DNA from: Propioniciclava flava
GTDB lineage: Bacteria; Actinomycetota; Actinomycetes; Propionibacteriales; Propionibacteriaceae
Length of the DNA stretch: 64,000 bases
NCBI RefSeq assembly: GCF_004126535.1
Contig: NZ_PPCV01000007.1
Location: forward strand, 1-64,000
Direction: 5' to 3'
Positions 52,322-64,000 of this stretch are shown in pieces. The position numbers and the translations under genes are program-made. Each line of letters opens with the position of its first letter. Positions within the stretch are counted from its first letter, which is position 1. The notes under the pieces are model-generated. The model did not search any database, was not told where the DNA came from, and was given only the letters and a program-made list of their open reading frames with translations.

Positions 52322-54130
52322 CTACGGGGTGGTGGACGTCGGAGAGGAGGTCGGGCTCGCGCTGGGCGAACTGGATGTAGGAGACGGGGACGGGGACGAG
52401 GCAGCCTTGGCGACGATGATCGTCACGGTGGCCGTCTTGTCGAGTCGCGTATCCGCACCCGGACGCGTGGTGATCACTTGCCCGGGGCTGAGGTCGGGAT
52501 CAGAAGACACCTGATCTTCGCGCGTGATCTTGGTGAAGCCCGCCGTCTTCAGTTCGGCGACCGCCTTGTCGTAGGTCATGCCGCGGACGTAGGGGACCGA
52601 GGCGCGGCCCGTCGCGACGGACACGGTGATGATGTCAGTGGCGGCCGCCTGCGAGCCCTCGGCGGGGCTCACCTTGACCACGGAGCCCGCCTTGGCGGTG
52701 CTGGGCTCATCCTGGGCTTCCACTGGGGTGATGGAGGCTGCGTTGAATCCGGCGCTCACGAGGCGTTGTTTGGCGTCGTCAAAGGCCAACCCGGTGAGGC
52801 CGGTGGGGATCTGGATCATCTTCGGGCCGACGTTGACGCGCAACGTCACCTTGCTGCCCTCGCTCACCGTGGTGCCCGCGACAGGATCGGTTTGGGTGAC
52901 CCGCCCGACCGTCGCATCGTTGGAGCCGTTGAAGTTCTCCACCACCGGCATCAGACCAAGGGCCTGGAGGCTCGACTCGGCCTGGGCCTGCGTCTGATTG
53001 GTCAGCGGCGGAACCTGAATCTGCTTGGGGCCCGCGTCGCGCTGCTGCATCAGCAGGAAGGTGGCAATGGCGCCGATGACCACTAGGGCCACGATGGCGA
53101 TCGTCCACCACAGGCGAGCCCGGCTCTTCGGGTTCTCCTCCTCGGCGATCGCAGCCGCATCCTCCTCGGGTGCGACCTCCGATGCCGGGGGCAGTGGAGA
53201 ACTCACCGTCGCCAGGACCTCGGTGGGTTGGTTGACCGTCGTGCCGCCGACCCCGGCCAGCGGCGGCGTCGCCATGACCGGGCGACCCTCCAAAATCCGG
53301 GTGACGTCGTCGCGCATGTCCTCAGCGGTCGCATAACGATCGTCGGGGTTCTTCGCCAGCGCCTTCAAGACCACCGCGTCCATCGCGGAGGTCACTTCGG
53401 GGTCGAGTTGGCTGGGCGGAACGGGACGCTCACGGACGTGCTGGTAGGCCACCGAGACGGGAGAATCGCCCTGGAAGGGGGGACGCCCCACCAGGAGTTC
53501 GTAGAGCAGGCAGCCCGTGGAGTAGATGTCGGAGCGGGCATCGACGGACTCGCCGCGTGCCTGTTCCGGGGACAGGTATTGCGCGGTGCCGATGACGGCG
53601 GCGGTCTGCGTCATCGTCGAGGACGTGTCGGACACCGCGCGGGCGATGCCGAAATCCATAACCTTGACGGTGCCGGTCGTCGTCAGCATGACGTTCGCCG
53701 GTTTGATGTCGCGGTGGATGATGCCCGCCTTGTGGCTGTAGGCCAGGGCATCCAGCACGCCCGCGGTGAACTCCAAGGCGCGCTGCGGCAGGATCGGGCG
53801 GCCTTCGCGCAGGATGTCGCGCAGGGTACGGCCCTCCACGAGTTCCATCACGATGTAGGGGACGTGAGTCCGCGTCTGCGGGTCGAGTTCTTCACCCGTG
53901 TCGTAGACGGCCACGATGTTGGGATGGTTCAGCCCGGCCGCGGCTTGCGCTTCTCGGCGGAATCGCTCCTGGAAGGTCGGATCGCCGGCGAGGTCGATCC
54001 GAAGCTCCTTGACGGCGACATCTCGGCCCAGGCGCAGGTCACGGGCTCGGCTCACCAAAGCCATGCCCCCACGGCCGATGACGCGGCCGATCTCATAGCG
54101 CCCGCCGAGGATCCTCGGCTGGTCGGTCAT
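52322..54130 (-). CDS. pknB: Serine/threonine protein kinase PknB with PASTA domains
   Basis: 602 aa. Kinase domain 1-270: P-loop GRGGMALV, Lys41, HRDIKPAN with Asp141, DFG at 159-161, APE-equivalent loop SPEQ. TM near 340-360 ([23 protein letters not shown] in parts). Three PASTA domains outside, about 365-570, bind muropeptides. Tail is Ser/Pro/Thr-rich. Links cell-wall state to growth. ATG at 54130 has GGGAGGA upstream; an ATG at 54193 (overlapping the pbpA stop as ATGA) would add 21 residues and is the main alternative. Only three PASTA repeats versus four in M. tuberculosis. Confidence 0.95.
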   Translation of the reverse strand: MTDQPRILGGRYEIGRVIGRGGMALVSRARDLRLGRDVAVKELRIDLAGDPTFQERFRREAQAAAGLNHPNIVAVYDTGEELDPQTRTHVPYIVMELVEGRTLRDILREGRPILPQRALEFTAGVLDALAYSHKAGIIHRDIKPANVMLTTTGTVKVMDFGIARAVSDTSSTMTQTAAVIGTAQYLSPEQARGESVDARSDIYSTGCLLYELLVGRPPFQGDSPVSVAYQHVRERPVPPSQLDPEVTSAMDAVVLKALAKNPDDRYATAEDMRDDVTRILEGRPVMATPPLAGVGGTTVNQPTEVLATVSSPLPPASEVAPEEDAAAIAEEENPKSRARLWWTIAIVALVVIGAIATFLLMQQRDAGPKQIQVPPLTNQTQAQAESSLQALGLMPVVENFNGSNDATVGRVTQTDPVAGTTVSEGSKVTLRVNVGPKMIQIPTGLTGLAFDDAKQRLVSAGFNAASITPVEAQDEPSTAKAGSVVKVSPAEGSQAAATDIITVSVATGRASVPYVRGMTYDKAVAELKTAGFTKITREDQVSSDPDLSPGQVITTRPGADTRLDKTATVTIIVAKAASSPSPSPTSSSPSASPTSSPTSTTP

Positions 54131-54189
54131 GCTGTCCTCCCTGGTGGCGTCCGGCTCCAATCTGGCCCGGCGCGGTACGTGCTGCTCAC

Positions 54190-55617
54190 TCATCGCATCG
54201 ACTCGATCACTGCTTGGGCGATCGGGGCAGCATAGCGACCCCCCGAGATTTCGCTTCCATCAACTCCGGCATCCTGCACGAATGCTGCGACAGCGATGGC
54301 CGGGTCGTCGGCAAACGCCACGAACCAAGCGTAAGGTGCGCGCGCACCGTCGGTGTTCGCCGTCCCCGTCTTGCCGCCCACACGGACGCCGCTGATCTGG
54401 GCGCGGCGACCGGTGCCGTTTTGAACCACGTTGACCATCATGTCCTGCAGCGCTTTCGCGTTGGCACTCGACATGGCAGTCGACAGGGGCCGGGGGCTGC
54501 GGGTGCTGATCACGTTGAGGTCGGCGCCACGCACGCGGCTGACCAGGTACGGCTCCATGACGACGCCGTTGTTCGCGATCCCGGCAGCGACCATCGCCAT
54601 CTGCATCGGGCTGGCGGCCACGTCGTAGCCGCCGATGGAGCTGAGCTGCGTCTGGGCGGCGTCCGGATTGGCCGGGAAGCGGCTGGCCACGCCGTCGAGT
54701 TCAGGAAGCAGCTTGGTTCCGAACCCGAACTTCTGTGCCTGATCGCGCAGCTTGTCGGCACCCAGTTGGCCCCCGACGCTGGCGAAGGCGGTGTTGCAGG
54801 AGTTCTGCAAGGCCGCGCGCAGCGAGGTGGGATCCGAGGAGCATCCCGCCGAGTTCGACATCTGATAGGTGGACCCGGTGAGAGTCAGCTTGGCGGGAGA
54901 GGGCACCGCGGTGTCCGGCGTCATCCCCGACTCGAGGGCAGCGGCGCTCACGACGAGCTTGAAGGTCGATCCTGGCGGATAGATTTCGCGGACCGCCCGA
55001 TTCGTCAGCGGGGTACCTTCCGCGGCGTTGAGTTTCGTCCAGGCGTCCTGGGTGGCGGACAGGTCATGACTGGCCAAGGCGTTGGGGTCGAACGTGGGCG
55101 AGGAGACCATCGCCTTGACCGCGCCAGTGGTGTAGTCGAGCACCACGACCGCGCCGGGACGATCACCGAGCGCCTTCGCGGCGGCCTGCTGGGCGCGAGC
55201 GTCGAGAGTGGTTTCCAGCGTCGCGCCCTTGGGACGCTTGCCGGTTGCGGCGTTGACCAGGTTCTGCAGGAATTGTGCGTCCGAAGTGCCCGACAGTTGA
55301 GCGCTGTAGGACTTTTCGAGCCCGGACCCGCCGAACAGGAACGAGTAGTAGCCGGTCACGGGTGCGTACAGCGCGCCCTGGGTGTAGGTGCGCTGGAACT
55401 TGTACTGGTCCTCCACGGGATTGGAGGTGACGATGGCGGTGTTGCCGACCATGATGTCGCCCCGGTCTGTTCCGAATTGGGAATCCCGGACGCGGCGGTT
55501 GGCCGGGTTCGCGTTGAGGGAGTCACTGCGGAAGAGGTAGGCGTAGGTCGAGTTGAGCATCAGGGCCAAGAACATGACCATGACGACGATGGAGACTTTG
55601 CGGATGGGGCCGTTCAT
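54190..55617 (-). CDS. pbpA: Penicillin-binding protein PbpA, class B
   Basis: 475 aa. Short cytosolic end, one TM helix (about 8-28), then the transpeptidase domain with SxxK (STFK in PPGSTFKLV), SxN (SCN) and KTG (GGKTGTAN). Crosslinks peptidoglycan with RodA. ATG at 55617 overlaps the stop of the RodA gene (ATGA). Long upstream open frame antisense/out-of-family is not part of it. Class B, small size typical for actinobacterial PbpA. Confidence 0.95.
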   Translation of the reverse strand: MNGPIRKVSIVVMVMFLALMLNSTYAYLFRSDSLNANPANRRVRDSQFGTDRGDIMVGNTAIVTSNPVEDQYKFQRTYTQGALYAPVTGYYSFLFGGSGLEKSYSAQLSGTSDAQFLQNLVNAATGKRPKGATLETTLDARAQQAAAKALGDRPGAVVVLDYTTGAVKAMVSSPTFDPNALASHDLSATQDAWTKLNAAEGTPLTNRAVREIYPPGSTFKLVVSAAALESGMTPDTAVPSPAKLTLTGSTYQMSNSAGCSSDPTSLRAALQNSCNTAFASVGGQLGADKLRDQAQKFGFGTKLLPELDGVASRFPANPDAAQTQLSSIGGYDVAASPMQMAMVAAGIANNGVVMEPYLVSRVRGADLNVISTRSPRPLSTAMSSANAKALQDMMVNVVQNGTGRRAQISGVRVGGKTGTANTDGARAPYAWFVAFADDPAIAVAAFVQDAGVDGSEISGGRYAAPIAQAVIESMR

Positions 55618-57125
55618 GTGAGGTCCTCCTCCCGGGAGCGGGGGTCGGGCGAGGCGATCGGATGGGGCACGGTGGGGTCGTCCATTCCCACCGGCTGGGT
55701 GGCGCCGAACGCGGCGGGGTCGGGGCGTGGCGTGTCGGCGCGGGGCTCCGGGGCTGCAGCTCGTATCGCGGGGATGGCCTGGGTGGCCTCTGCGGAAAGC
55801 GAGGCGAACTCGCCTGCGGGGGCTTCGGCTTGCGGACGCCTGACCTGGTGGGTGATGGCGAGCATGAGCGCCAGCATGATGTAGTTCGAGATCAGCGAAC
55901 TGCCGCCTTGGGAGACGAACGGTGTCGTCAGACCCGTCAGCGGCAACAGCCGGGTGATGCCGCCGGTGATGACGAACACTTGGAGGGCGAAGGCGAACGC
56001 CAGGCCGGTGGCCAGCAGCTTGCCGAACGGTTCGTTCGAGCCGAGGGCCGCGCGCAGGACCCGCGCGACGATGATGCCGAACAGCATGACGACGGCGCAC
56101 AGCCCGAAGAGTCCGAGTTCCTCGCCCAGCGCCGCGCCGATGAAGTCGTTCTTGGACAGGGGCGTCAGGTAGGGGCGCCCCAGGCCCCAACCCGTGCCGA
56201 ACAGGCCACCCCAGGCGAACCCGAACTGTGCGCTGATCACCTGCAGGTTCTTGTCGTAGTCCGTGAACGGGTTGAGCCAGGAGGAGAACCGGGTTTGGAC
56301 GTGGTCGAACATCGAGTAGCCGACGACGCCGAGGGCCCCCACCATGACGACGCCGAGGATCGCCCAACTGGGTCGCTCGGTGGCGACGTACAGCATGGCC
56401 ACGAACAGCCCGAAGAAGAGCAACGTGGTGCCCAAATCCTTCTCGAACACCAAGATGATGAGGCTGAAGACCCACACGACGCCGATTGGCCCGAGGTCGC
56501 GGGCACGGGGGAAGTCGATGCCGAGGAAGCGACGCCCCGCCGTTGCGAGGACGTCGCGCTTCTCCACCAGGTAGGAGGCGAAGGCAATCGACAAGACGAT
56601 CTTGGCGATCTCGGCGGGCTGGAAGCTGAAACTGCCCAACCGGATCCAGATGCGGGCGCCGTGGCTTTCCTTCCCCAGCCCCGGCACGAGCGGGGTGAGG
56701 AGTAGAAGGAAGCCAGCCAGGAACCACAGGTAGGTGTAGCGCTGCAGGACGCGGTGGTCGCGCAACAGCACGACGACCCCGCAGAACACGACGACAGAGG
56801 CACCCAGCCACATCATCTGCAGGTTGGCGCTGGCGAGCCGATCAGCTTGGTCGAGGCGGTAGATCATCGACAGGCCCAGCCCGTTGAGCAGGAACACCAG
56901 CGGGAGGAGGAGCGGATCGGCATAGGGCAGGCGCCAGCGCACGACACCCCACGCGACTCCACCCAGAACCACCCAGGCTGCCAGGGCCGTCACCCAATCA
57001 GCGGGAAGGGCCCCGTTTTGGTTCAGGCCGACGAGGAGATAGCCCGCGCAGCCCAGACCGAGCGCGAACACCATCATCAGCGCAGAGACGACAGTCCGTC
57101 GTCGGTACACCACCGTGTCGGCCAT
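55614..57125 (-). CDS. rodA: FtsW/RodA/SpoVE-family SEDS glycosyltransferase
   Basis: 503 aa. SEDS polymerase of peptidoglycan, working with PbpA. Ten membrane helices; conserved stretches GLSMIYRLD, IRLGSFSFQPAEIAKI, FEKDLGTTLL, LNPFTDYDKNLQV and LPLTGLTTPFVSQGGSS. The C-terminal 75 residues are a Pro/Ala-rich cytosolic tail. Overlaps pstP by one base (TGATG). The order kinase-PbpA-RodA-PstP-FhaB-FhaA is conserved in actinobacteria. Confidence 0.95.
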   Translation of the reverse strand: MADTVVYRRRTVVSALMMVFALGLGCAGYLLVGLNQNGALPADWVTALAAWVVLGGVAWGVVRWRLPYADPLLLPLVFLLNGLGLSMIYRLDQADRLASANLQMMWLGASVVVFCGVVVLLRDHRVLQRYTYLWFLAGFLLLLTPLVPGLGKESHGARIWIRLGSFSFQPAEIAKIVLSIAFASYLVEKRDVLATAGRRFLGIDFPRARDLGPIGVVWVFSLIILVFEKDLGTTLLFFGLFVAMLYVATERPSWAILGVVMVGALGVVGYSMFDHVQTRFSSWLNPFTDYDKNLQVISAQFGFAWGGLFGTGWGLGRPYLTPLSKNDFIGAALGEELGLFGLCAVVMLFGIIVARVLRAALGSNEPFGKLLATGLAFAFALQVFVITGGITRLLPLTGLTTPFVSQGGSSLISNYIMLALMLAITHQVRRPQAEAPAGEFASLSAEATQAIPAIRAAAPEPRADTPRPDPAAFGATQPVGMDDPTVPHPIASPDPRSREEDLT

Positions 57126-58582
57126 CAGCAGTCCTCGGGCGGGGTGATCGAGGTGGCGCTCGGCGACGGGGTGGCGGTGACGCTCACCCCCGGTGTCGCA
57201 GAGCCCGAGGCTGCTGGCTCGGGAGCGGGGACGCCGGGTTCCGTCGTGGGGGTCGGGGTCGGGGTCGGGGTGGCCCGTGCCCGCTCCTCGCGTTGTGCCA
57301 CGCAGCGGGCAGCCTTCTCGCGTAGCTCCGCCATCGTGGAGGTGGCGGCGGCAGAGTCCGCGACCGTAATGGTCGACTTGACCCGTTCGGCGTAGTAGGG
57401 CGGCAGATCGGCGACGCGCGTCTGGGGGTCTCGCTGGAGGAGCGTGGCGAGGTTCTGGCCGAGGATCCGGTCAGGGACACCCCGATAAAGGCCCACGTAC
57501 TCCTGGGCGGGGCCGATGAAGAGCTGGGTTTGCGTGTACTGGTACCAGGCCGTCCCGCCGCCCACGAGGGCCAAGACCGGGATGAGGACGCCCAGACCGA
57601 TTTTGAGCCACGCGGACGGCTTGCGACGGCCACTCAACGCGTAGCGTTCCTCTTCGGTCATGGGGCGTTCGTGGATGCCCTCGGGGTCGGCGTCGGTGAG
57701 TTCGAAGCTCAACGTGTGCTCAACATCGTCGGGACCGCGGAGGTTGTCTGCGGCCCCCAGCGCTTCGGGGGTGCCGAGGGGCCCGTCGGTTTCGACGTCG
57801 GCCAGCACGATGGTGATGTTGTCGTAACCGCCCGCGGCGTGAGCCATCTCCACCAGGGCGTCGATGGTCTGCGGACGAGAGTTGCCGGCCGCGAGCACGG
57901 GCGCCATCGCCGCGTCGGTGACCAGCCCGCACAGTCCGTCGGAGCAGATCATCAGCCGGTCGCCCGCTTGGATGTCGAGCCAGCCGAGGTCGGGTTCGTG
58001 CTGGGTGGAGCCGTTGAGGACCTTCAGCACCAGGTTCTTGTGGGGATGCTCCAAGGCCTCGTCTTCGGAGATCTTGCCCTCATCCACCAGGGTCTGGACC
58101 CAGGAATGGTCCCGGGTTACGCGGTGCAGACGTCCCGAACGCACCAGGTAGGCCCGCGAGTCGCCGATGTTGACCACGGCGAGGCGGTGCCCGCTCAGCA
58201 CGAACCCACAGACCGTCGTGCCCATCCCTGCCAGCGCCGGATCGTCCTCGACGCGCTCGATGAGCTGATCGTTGGCCCGCGACAGCGTCCCCGCCAGCAC
58301 GGTGAGGACGTCCACCACATCGCCCGGATCGTCTGGTCCGCTGAAGGCGGGCTCATCGGAAGCTTCACGCTCGGCCCGGGCCGCGGCCACGCGGGCATCC
58401 AGGTCGGTGTCGGTCCGCTCGAGTTCCCAGGTCGCGATCGCGGAAGCGAGGTCACCCGCCGCTGCCCCGCCCATTCCATCGGCGACCATCAACATGGTGG
58501 GCGACACGTAGGCCGAGTCTTGGTTGTTGGTCCGAACGAGCCCGATCTCGGAGTGGGCGTCGTAGCTCAGCGTCAGCGGCAT
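57125..58582 (-). CDS. pstP: PP2C-type serine/threonine phosphatase PstP
   Basis: 485 aa. PP2C domain 1-245: SEIGLVRTNNQDSAY, VADGMGGAAAGD (metal Asp), AVVNIGDSRAYL, SDGLCGLV, GGYDNITIV. It opposes PknB. TM near residue 322-342 (WLKIGLGVLIPVLALVGGGTAW in parts) and an extracellular domain ending in a Pro/Thr-rich tail; PTPTPTP is coded by a G-quadruplex-like run on the plus strand. The GTG/ATG start is near 58582; the FhaB stop lies 4 bp upstream. Confidence 0.95.
   Translation of the reverse strand: MPLTLSYDAHSEIGLVRTNNQDSAYVSPTMLMVADGMGGAAAGDLASAIATWELERTDTDLDARVAAARAEREASDEPAFSGPDDPGDVVDVLTVLAGTLSRANDQLIERVEDDPALAGMGTTVCGFVLSGHRLAVVNIGDSRAYLVRSGRLHRVTRDHSWVQTLVDEGKISEDEALEHPHKNLVLKVLNGSTQHEPDLGWLDIQAGDRLMICSDGLCGLVTDAAMAPVLAAGNSRPQTIDALVEMAHAAGGYDNITIVLADVETDGPLGTPEALGAADNLRGPDDVEHTLSFELTDADPEGIHERPMTEEERYALSGRRKPSAWLKIGLGVLIPVLALVGGGTAWYQYTQTQLFIGPAQEYVGLYRGVPDRILGQNLATLLQRDPQTRVADLPPYYAERVKSTITVADSAAATSTMAELREKAARCVAQREERARATPTPTPTPTTEPGVPAPEPAASGSATPGVSVTATPSPSATSITPPEDC
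57248..57270 (+). repeat. G-quadruplex-like repeat in pstP tail
   Basis: Four G-tracts of 4-5 bases separated by TC: 57248-57252, 57255-57258, 57261-57264, 57267-57270. On the plus strand this is a textbook G4 pattern; it is the template strand of pstP and codes for the PTPTPT part of the phosphatase tail. The same DNA repeat (GGGGTC) could expand or contract. Confidence 0.6.
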
Positions 58583-58586
58583 ACGC

Positions 58587-59069
58587 TCACGCCTCCACGG
58601 TGATCAGCGTCCGCCCGATCCGCAGCGTGTCGGCGGGCGTGAACCGGGTCGGCCCGCTCAGCCGCTCGTTGTTGAGGTAGGTGCCGTTCGTGGAGCCGAG
58701 GTCATCGACGATGTAGCCGGTGCCGCTGCGGTAGATGCGCGCATGCTGCGTGGAGACGTAGTCGTCATCGAGGATGAGCTGGCAGTCGGCGCTACGCCCG
58801 ATCTTCAGCTGATCGCCCAGGGCCATCGTCAGACCGGCCTGTTTACCCCGGGTGATGCGCAGGGTGGTCGGGATCGCCGCGGAAGCCTCCTGGACGCGTC
58901 GCCGCGTCCGAGCGGACGCCCGAGGTTTCTTCTCGGGGGCCTCACCCTTCGTGGCGGGAACGCGACGCCCAAACAAGTCAGAACGGATGACGGCACCCGT
59001 GAACAAGATGAAGACCCACAACAGCGCCAAAAAGGCGAACTTGAGCGCGAAGACGAGCAGCTCAGACAT
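58587..59069 (-). CDS. fhaB: FHA-domain protein FhaB (FipA-like)
   Basis: 160 aa. One N-terminal TM helix (about 3-25), a basic linker (ARTRRRV), then a single FHA domain (LKIGRSADCQLILDDDYVSTQHARI, DDLGSTNGTYLNNERL) that binds phosphothreonine. ATG at 59069; GTG at 59072 is also possible. It overlaps the end of fhaA by 8 bp. It probably links PknB signalling to the divisome, as in mycobacteria. Confidence 0.94.
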   Translation of the reverse strand: MSELLVFALKFAFLALLWVFILFTGAVIRSDLFGRRVPATKGEAPEKKPRASARTRRRVQEASAAIPTTLRITRGKQAGLTMALGDQLKIGRSADCQLILDDDYVSTQHARIYRSGTGYIVDDLGSTNGTYLNNERLSGPTRFTPADTLRIGRTLITVEA

Positions 59070-59766
59070 CACTCACCGGAGACCTCACCAGCATTCGGGT
59101 GTTGCCCAGTTCGATGCGTGAACCCTCCCGCAGCGATGCTGACTGGACGCGGCGGCCGTCGACGACGATGCCGTTCGTGGAGCCCATGTCTTCGATGGTC
59201 ACCTGCGGATCGCGGGCCCCATGGACACTGATGCGGGCGTGGAGCCGGGAGATCCCGGGGTCGTTGATGCGGACGTCGGCGTCCGTGCCGCGGCCGAGGG
59301 TGAAGCCGGGCTCGGTGAGCGGATGCCGGATGCCATTGACTTCGAGCACCAGCGACGCGCGACGAATCGAGGTGGTCGTGGCGGGAGTATCGGCTGCGGC
59401 GACCGCCTGGCTGAGGACGGTGAACCGGCCCAACGGAAGGTCCGCGTCCTGCTCGTAGGCGATCGTGACGGGGCCGTTGAAGATGTAGCCCGCGTTGGCG
59501 GCGTACTCGCGCAACTGCGGGATGATGTCTTGGTTCAAGGTGCGGCTGTAGGGCACGAGCCGGTCGTAGTCGTGGCTGGACAGCCCGATGGCGAAGTCGT
59601 TGGGAACGAGTTTGCGGTCACGCGAGAGCATCCGAGCCTCGGCGTCCAACTCCTTTTGCAGCCGGGCCGTGATCTCGACGGGCTGGACGTCCCCCTTGAA
59701 CGCGCGGGCGAAAGCGCCGTTGACGACCCCCTCCAACTTGCGTTCCAGGTTGTCGAATACGCCCAC
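59062..59766 (-). CDS. fhaA: FHA-domain protein FhaA
   Basis: 234 aa. Residues 1-115 form the DUF3662 region (MGVFDNLERKLEGVVNGAFARAF, PVEITARLQKELDAEAR); the C-terminal FHA domain (FTLGRGTDADVRINDPGISRLHARI, EDMGSTNGIVV) binds phosphothreonine. In mycobacteria FhaA binds the MurJ pseudokinase partner to limit peptidoglycan export (known). GTG at 59766 follows GGAGGGAC. First gene of the cluster; its promoter lies in 59767-59899 (TAGGCT-like -10 near 59820). Confidence 0.95.
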   Translation of the reverse strand: MGVFDNLERKLEGVVNGAFARAFKGDVQPVEITARLQKELDAEARMLSRDRKLVPNDFAIGLSSHDYDRLVPYSRTLNQDIIPQLREYAANAGYIFNGPVTIAYEQDADLPLGRFTVLSQAVAAADTPATTTSIRRASLVLEVNGIRHPLTEPGFTLGRGTDADVRINDPGISRLHARISVHGARDPQVTIEDMGSTNGIVVDGRRVQSASLREGSRIELGNTRMLVRSPVSDV

Positions 59767-59843
59767 GAGTCCCTCCTTCGCCCCGATGATGTGTGCTCAC
59801 AGCGGTTGCGAGCCCGTTCTAGCCTAGCTTGGTGCCGAAAAGT

Positions 59844-59861
59844 GCAGGCTGTATCGCCTGC
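59844..59861. terminator. Small hairpin between treZ and fhaA
   Basis: GCAGGC (59844-59849) and GCCTGC (59856-59861) flank a 6-nt loop. It lies 40 bp after the treZ stop and ahead of the fhaA promoter region; it may end the treYZ transcript. No T-run. Confidence 0.4.
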
Positions 59862-59899
59862 TTCGACGAGCGTGCGGCGCCTGGCCCAGGTGGACGACC

Positions 59900-61649
59900 T
59901 TACTCCAGCGAGACGGTCACGGCTGGCGAGATCAACCGGATGCCTGCGGGCGTGTGCTCCGTCTCGCCCCATGCGGCGACGAGCGTGCCGACGGGCTCGA
60001 TCGTGGTGTCGGTGTGCGCCGCGACCGTCACGCGTAGCGGGCCGTGACGCAGCGCAAACCACCCCGGCCCATGGGAGGTGGAGAACTCTGCATCCGGGTC
60101 GCCAAGGTGCTCGTGGCGTAGCCGCAGCAGAGTTCGATACCAGGCCAGGAGGGGGGCATGGTCGGGGCTGGTCCGCTCGTCCCAGTCCACCTTGGAGGCT
60201 TCGAATGTGGCGCGATCCTGCGGATCGGGGATGGTCGCGTCGGGGCCGTACAGATCCTCCCACCCGTGCGTGGCGAACTCGGCGCGTCGCCCCTGCGTGA
60301 CAGCCCGGCCTAGATCCTCGGCATGATCGGTGAAGAACAAAAAGGGACGCCGGGTGCCCCATTCCTCCCCCTGAAAGAGCAGAGGGGTGAACGGCGACAG
60401 GAGCAGCAAGGCGGCCCCGCCTGCGACCTGGGCGGGAGCCAGGCGCTGCGAGGGCCGATCCCCGAGGCCACGGTTGCCGACCTGATCGTGATTCTGGTCG
60501 AACACCACGAACCGTGAGCGCGCCAGCTCATCGGGGACGGGCGCCCCCCACGTCTTGTTGCGGAACGTGGAGAAGGTGCCGTCGTGGACGAACACGTGCT
60601 CGAAGGCGTGCGCCAGCGTCTCCTCGCTGCCGAAGTCCACGTAATAGCCGAAGCGTTCGCCGGTCAGCCAGGCGTGCAGGGCGTGGTGGACATCGTCGGC
60701 CCATTGGGCGTCCATGCCCCGTCCGCCCTCCGCGGTGGCGGTGATGGTCGAGATCTGATTCTCATCGGATTCGGCGATGAGCGTCGCGATCCGGCCCGTG
60801 TCCTGGCTGACGGCAGCAACGGCGTCGGACAACTCGGCGAGGATGTGGCGCGGGGAGTCGTCCACGAGTGCGTGCACGGCGTCCAGGCGCAGCGCGTCGA
60901 TGTGAAAGTCGCGCAACCAGCGCAACGCGTTATCGATGATGAACGAGCGGACGCCGCCCGCGCCCTCGTCGTCGAGGTTGATCGCCGCACCCCAGGGGGT
61001 GGAGTGCTTGTCGGTGAAGTACGGCCCGAAGACGGGCGCGTAGTTCCCGTCGGGGCCGAAGTGGTTGTAGACCACGTCCAGGCACACCGCCAGGCCCCGT
61101 GCGTGTGCGGCGTCCACGAACCGTTGGAGGGCAGCCGGGCCGCCATAGGACTCGTGAACCGCATACAGGCTGACGCCGTCATAGCCCCAGCCACGCTCGC
61201 CGGGGAAGGGCGCGAGGGGCATCAGTTCCACCGTGTCGACGCCGAGGGCGGCGAGATAGTCGAGGTGCGCGATGGCCGCGTCCAGGGTGCCCTCGGGGGT
61301 GAAGGTGCCCACATGTACCTCATAGAACACCCCGCCCAGCACATCGCGCCCAGCCCAGGCGCCGTCGCTCCACGCGAAGGCGGCCGCGTCGAAGGTGCGG
61401 CTGGAGCCATGGACGCCATAGGGCTGACGGGGGCTGCGCGGGTCGGGGCGTGGCGTGTCGCCGTCGACACGGAGGAGGTAGTCCGTGTCGGCGGGCAGAG
61501 TGCCGCGCCAGACCCCGCCCTCGTCGCGGACCAGCGGGATCACCGCGTCGGCGTCGGTGGGATCGGCGCCGCGCACCACCGCCTCAAGGGTCACGGCCTG
61601 CGGTGCCCACACGGTCAAGGGGAGCAGGGCGGCGCCGGAGTCGTGCGGT

Positions 61650-61657
<8 letters not shown>
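59900..61657 (-). CDS. treZ: Malto-oligosyltrehalose trehalohydrolase
   Basis: 585 aa from the ATG at 61657 (an ATG at 61669 is the alternative and would overlap treY by 20 bp). It releases trehalose from maltooligosyl-trehalose made by TreY. GH13 motifs: LDVVYNHFGPDGNY, ALRLDAVHAL (nucleophile Asp), LIAESDEN (Glu acid/base), VFDQNHDQVGNR. N-terminal CBM48-like beta domain. Overlaps the treY stop (8 bp), so treYZ are co-translated. Trehalose is a compatible solute and reserve in actinobacteria. Confidence 0.95.

Positions 61658-64000
<2,343 letters not shown>

Noticed and set aside
54130-54193. Longer PknB starting at the ATG overlapping the pbpA stop
   Set aside because: The extension has no kinase similarity, and the ATG at 54130 has a strong Shine-Dalgarno; kept as an alternative only.

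Overview
The window is a GC-rich chromosomal segment from an actinobacterium, most likely a facultatively anaerobic member of the Propionibacteriaceae or a close relative. The evidence is high GC with strong C/G third-position bias, many GTG starts, a PknB-PbpA-RodA-PstP-FhaB-FhaA cluster with CrgA and DUF881 neighbours, an IdeR/DtxR-type iron box, an LPXTG surface protein, TreY/TreZ trehalose synthesis, and pyruvate:ferredoxin oxidoreductase together with cytochrome bd oxidase. In mycobacteria dnaB and the pknB-fhaA cluster both lie near oriC, so this window is probably origin-proximal (inference).

Layout. 1-1.6 kb: right end of an ISL3-type insertion sequence, then a lipoprotein/secreted-protein pair of unknown function. 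1.8-3.2 kb: dnaB, with DnaA-box-like repeats upstream. 3.7-6.9 kb: copper cassette csoR-copZ-copA. 7.2-10.5 kb: an MFS transporter, a small membrane protein, a SEC-C protein and a GT4 glycosyltransferase. 10.7-12.5 kb: CshA-like LPXTG surface protein. 12.7-18.9 kb: a three-gene redox operon (GltD-like flavoprotein with C-terminal ferredoxin domain, homodimeric PFOR, dihydroorotate-dehydrogenase-like protein). 19-24.6 kb: GNAT acetyltransferase, structured intergenic DNA, MFS transporter and GH38 alpha-mannosidase. 24.7-28.5 kb: siderophore/heme-type ABC importer behind an iron box. 28.7-34.5 kb: cydABDC, divergent from a BlaI-family repressor gene with two matching palindromic operators between them. 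35-39.6 kb: VIT1/CCC1-like protein, GH3 beta-glucosidase, APC permease. 39.8-44.1 kb: TetR regulator and heterodimeric ABC exporter with an autoregulatory palindrome. 44.3-47.2 kb: AEC transporter and an alkylation-repair pair (Ada-N/AraC/AlkA fusion and Ogt). 47.3-48.6 kb: a zwf-like gene interrupted by an in-frame TAG. 48.8-50.3 kb: lysS. 50.4-59.8 kb: crgA, DUF881, pabA/trpG and the cell-wall/division kinase cluster, without a second kinase gene (pknA). 59.9-64 kb: treZ and the C-terminal part of treY, running off the window.

Most genes are standard housekeeping or catabolic units. I found no CRISPR array, tRNA, rRNA or prophage. The places most worth a second look are the PFOR redox operon (its DHOD-like member lacks the usual catalytic motif), the paired BlaI-type operators in front of cydABDC, the amber codon in zwf, the phased DnaA-box-like repeats upstream of dnaB, and the structured region at 19667-19872. 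None of these is proven to be a new system; all computational and functional statements here are by eye from sequence.
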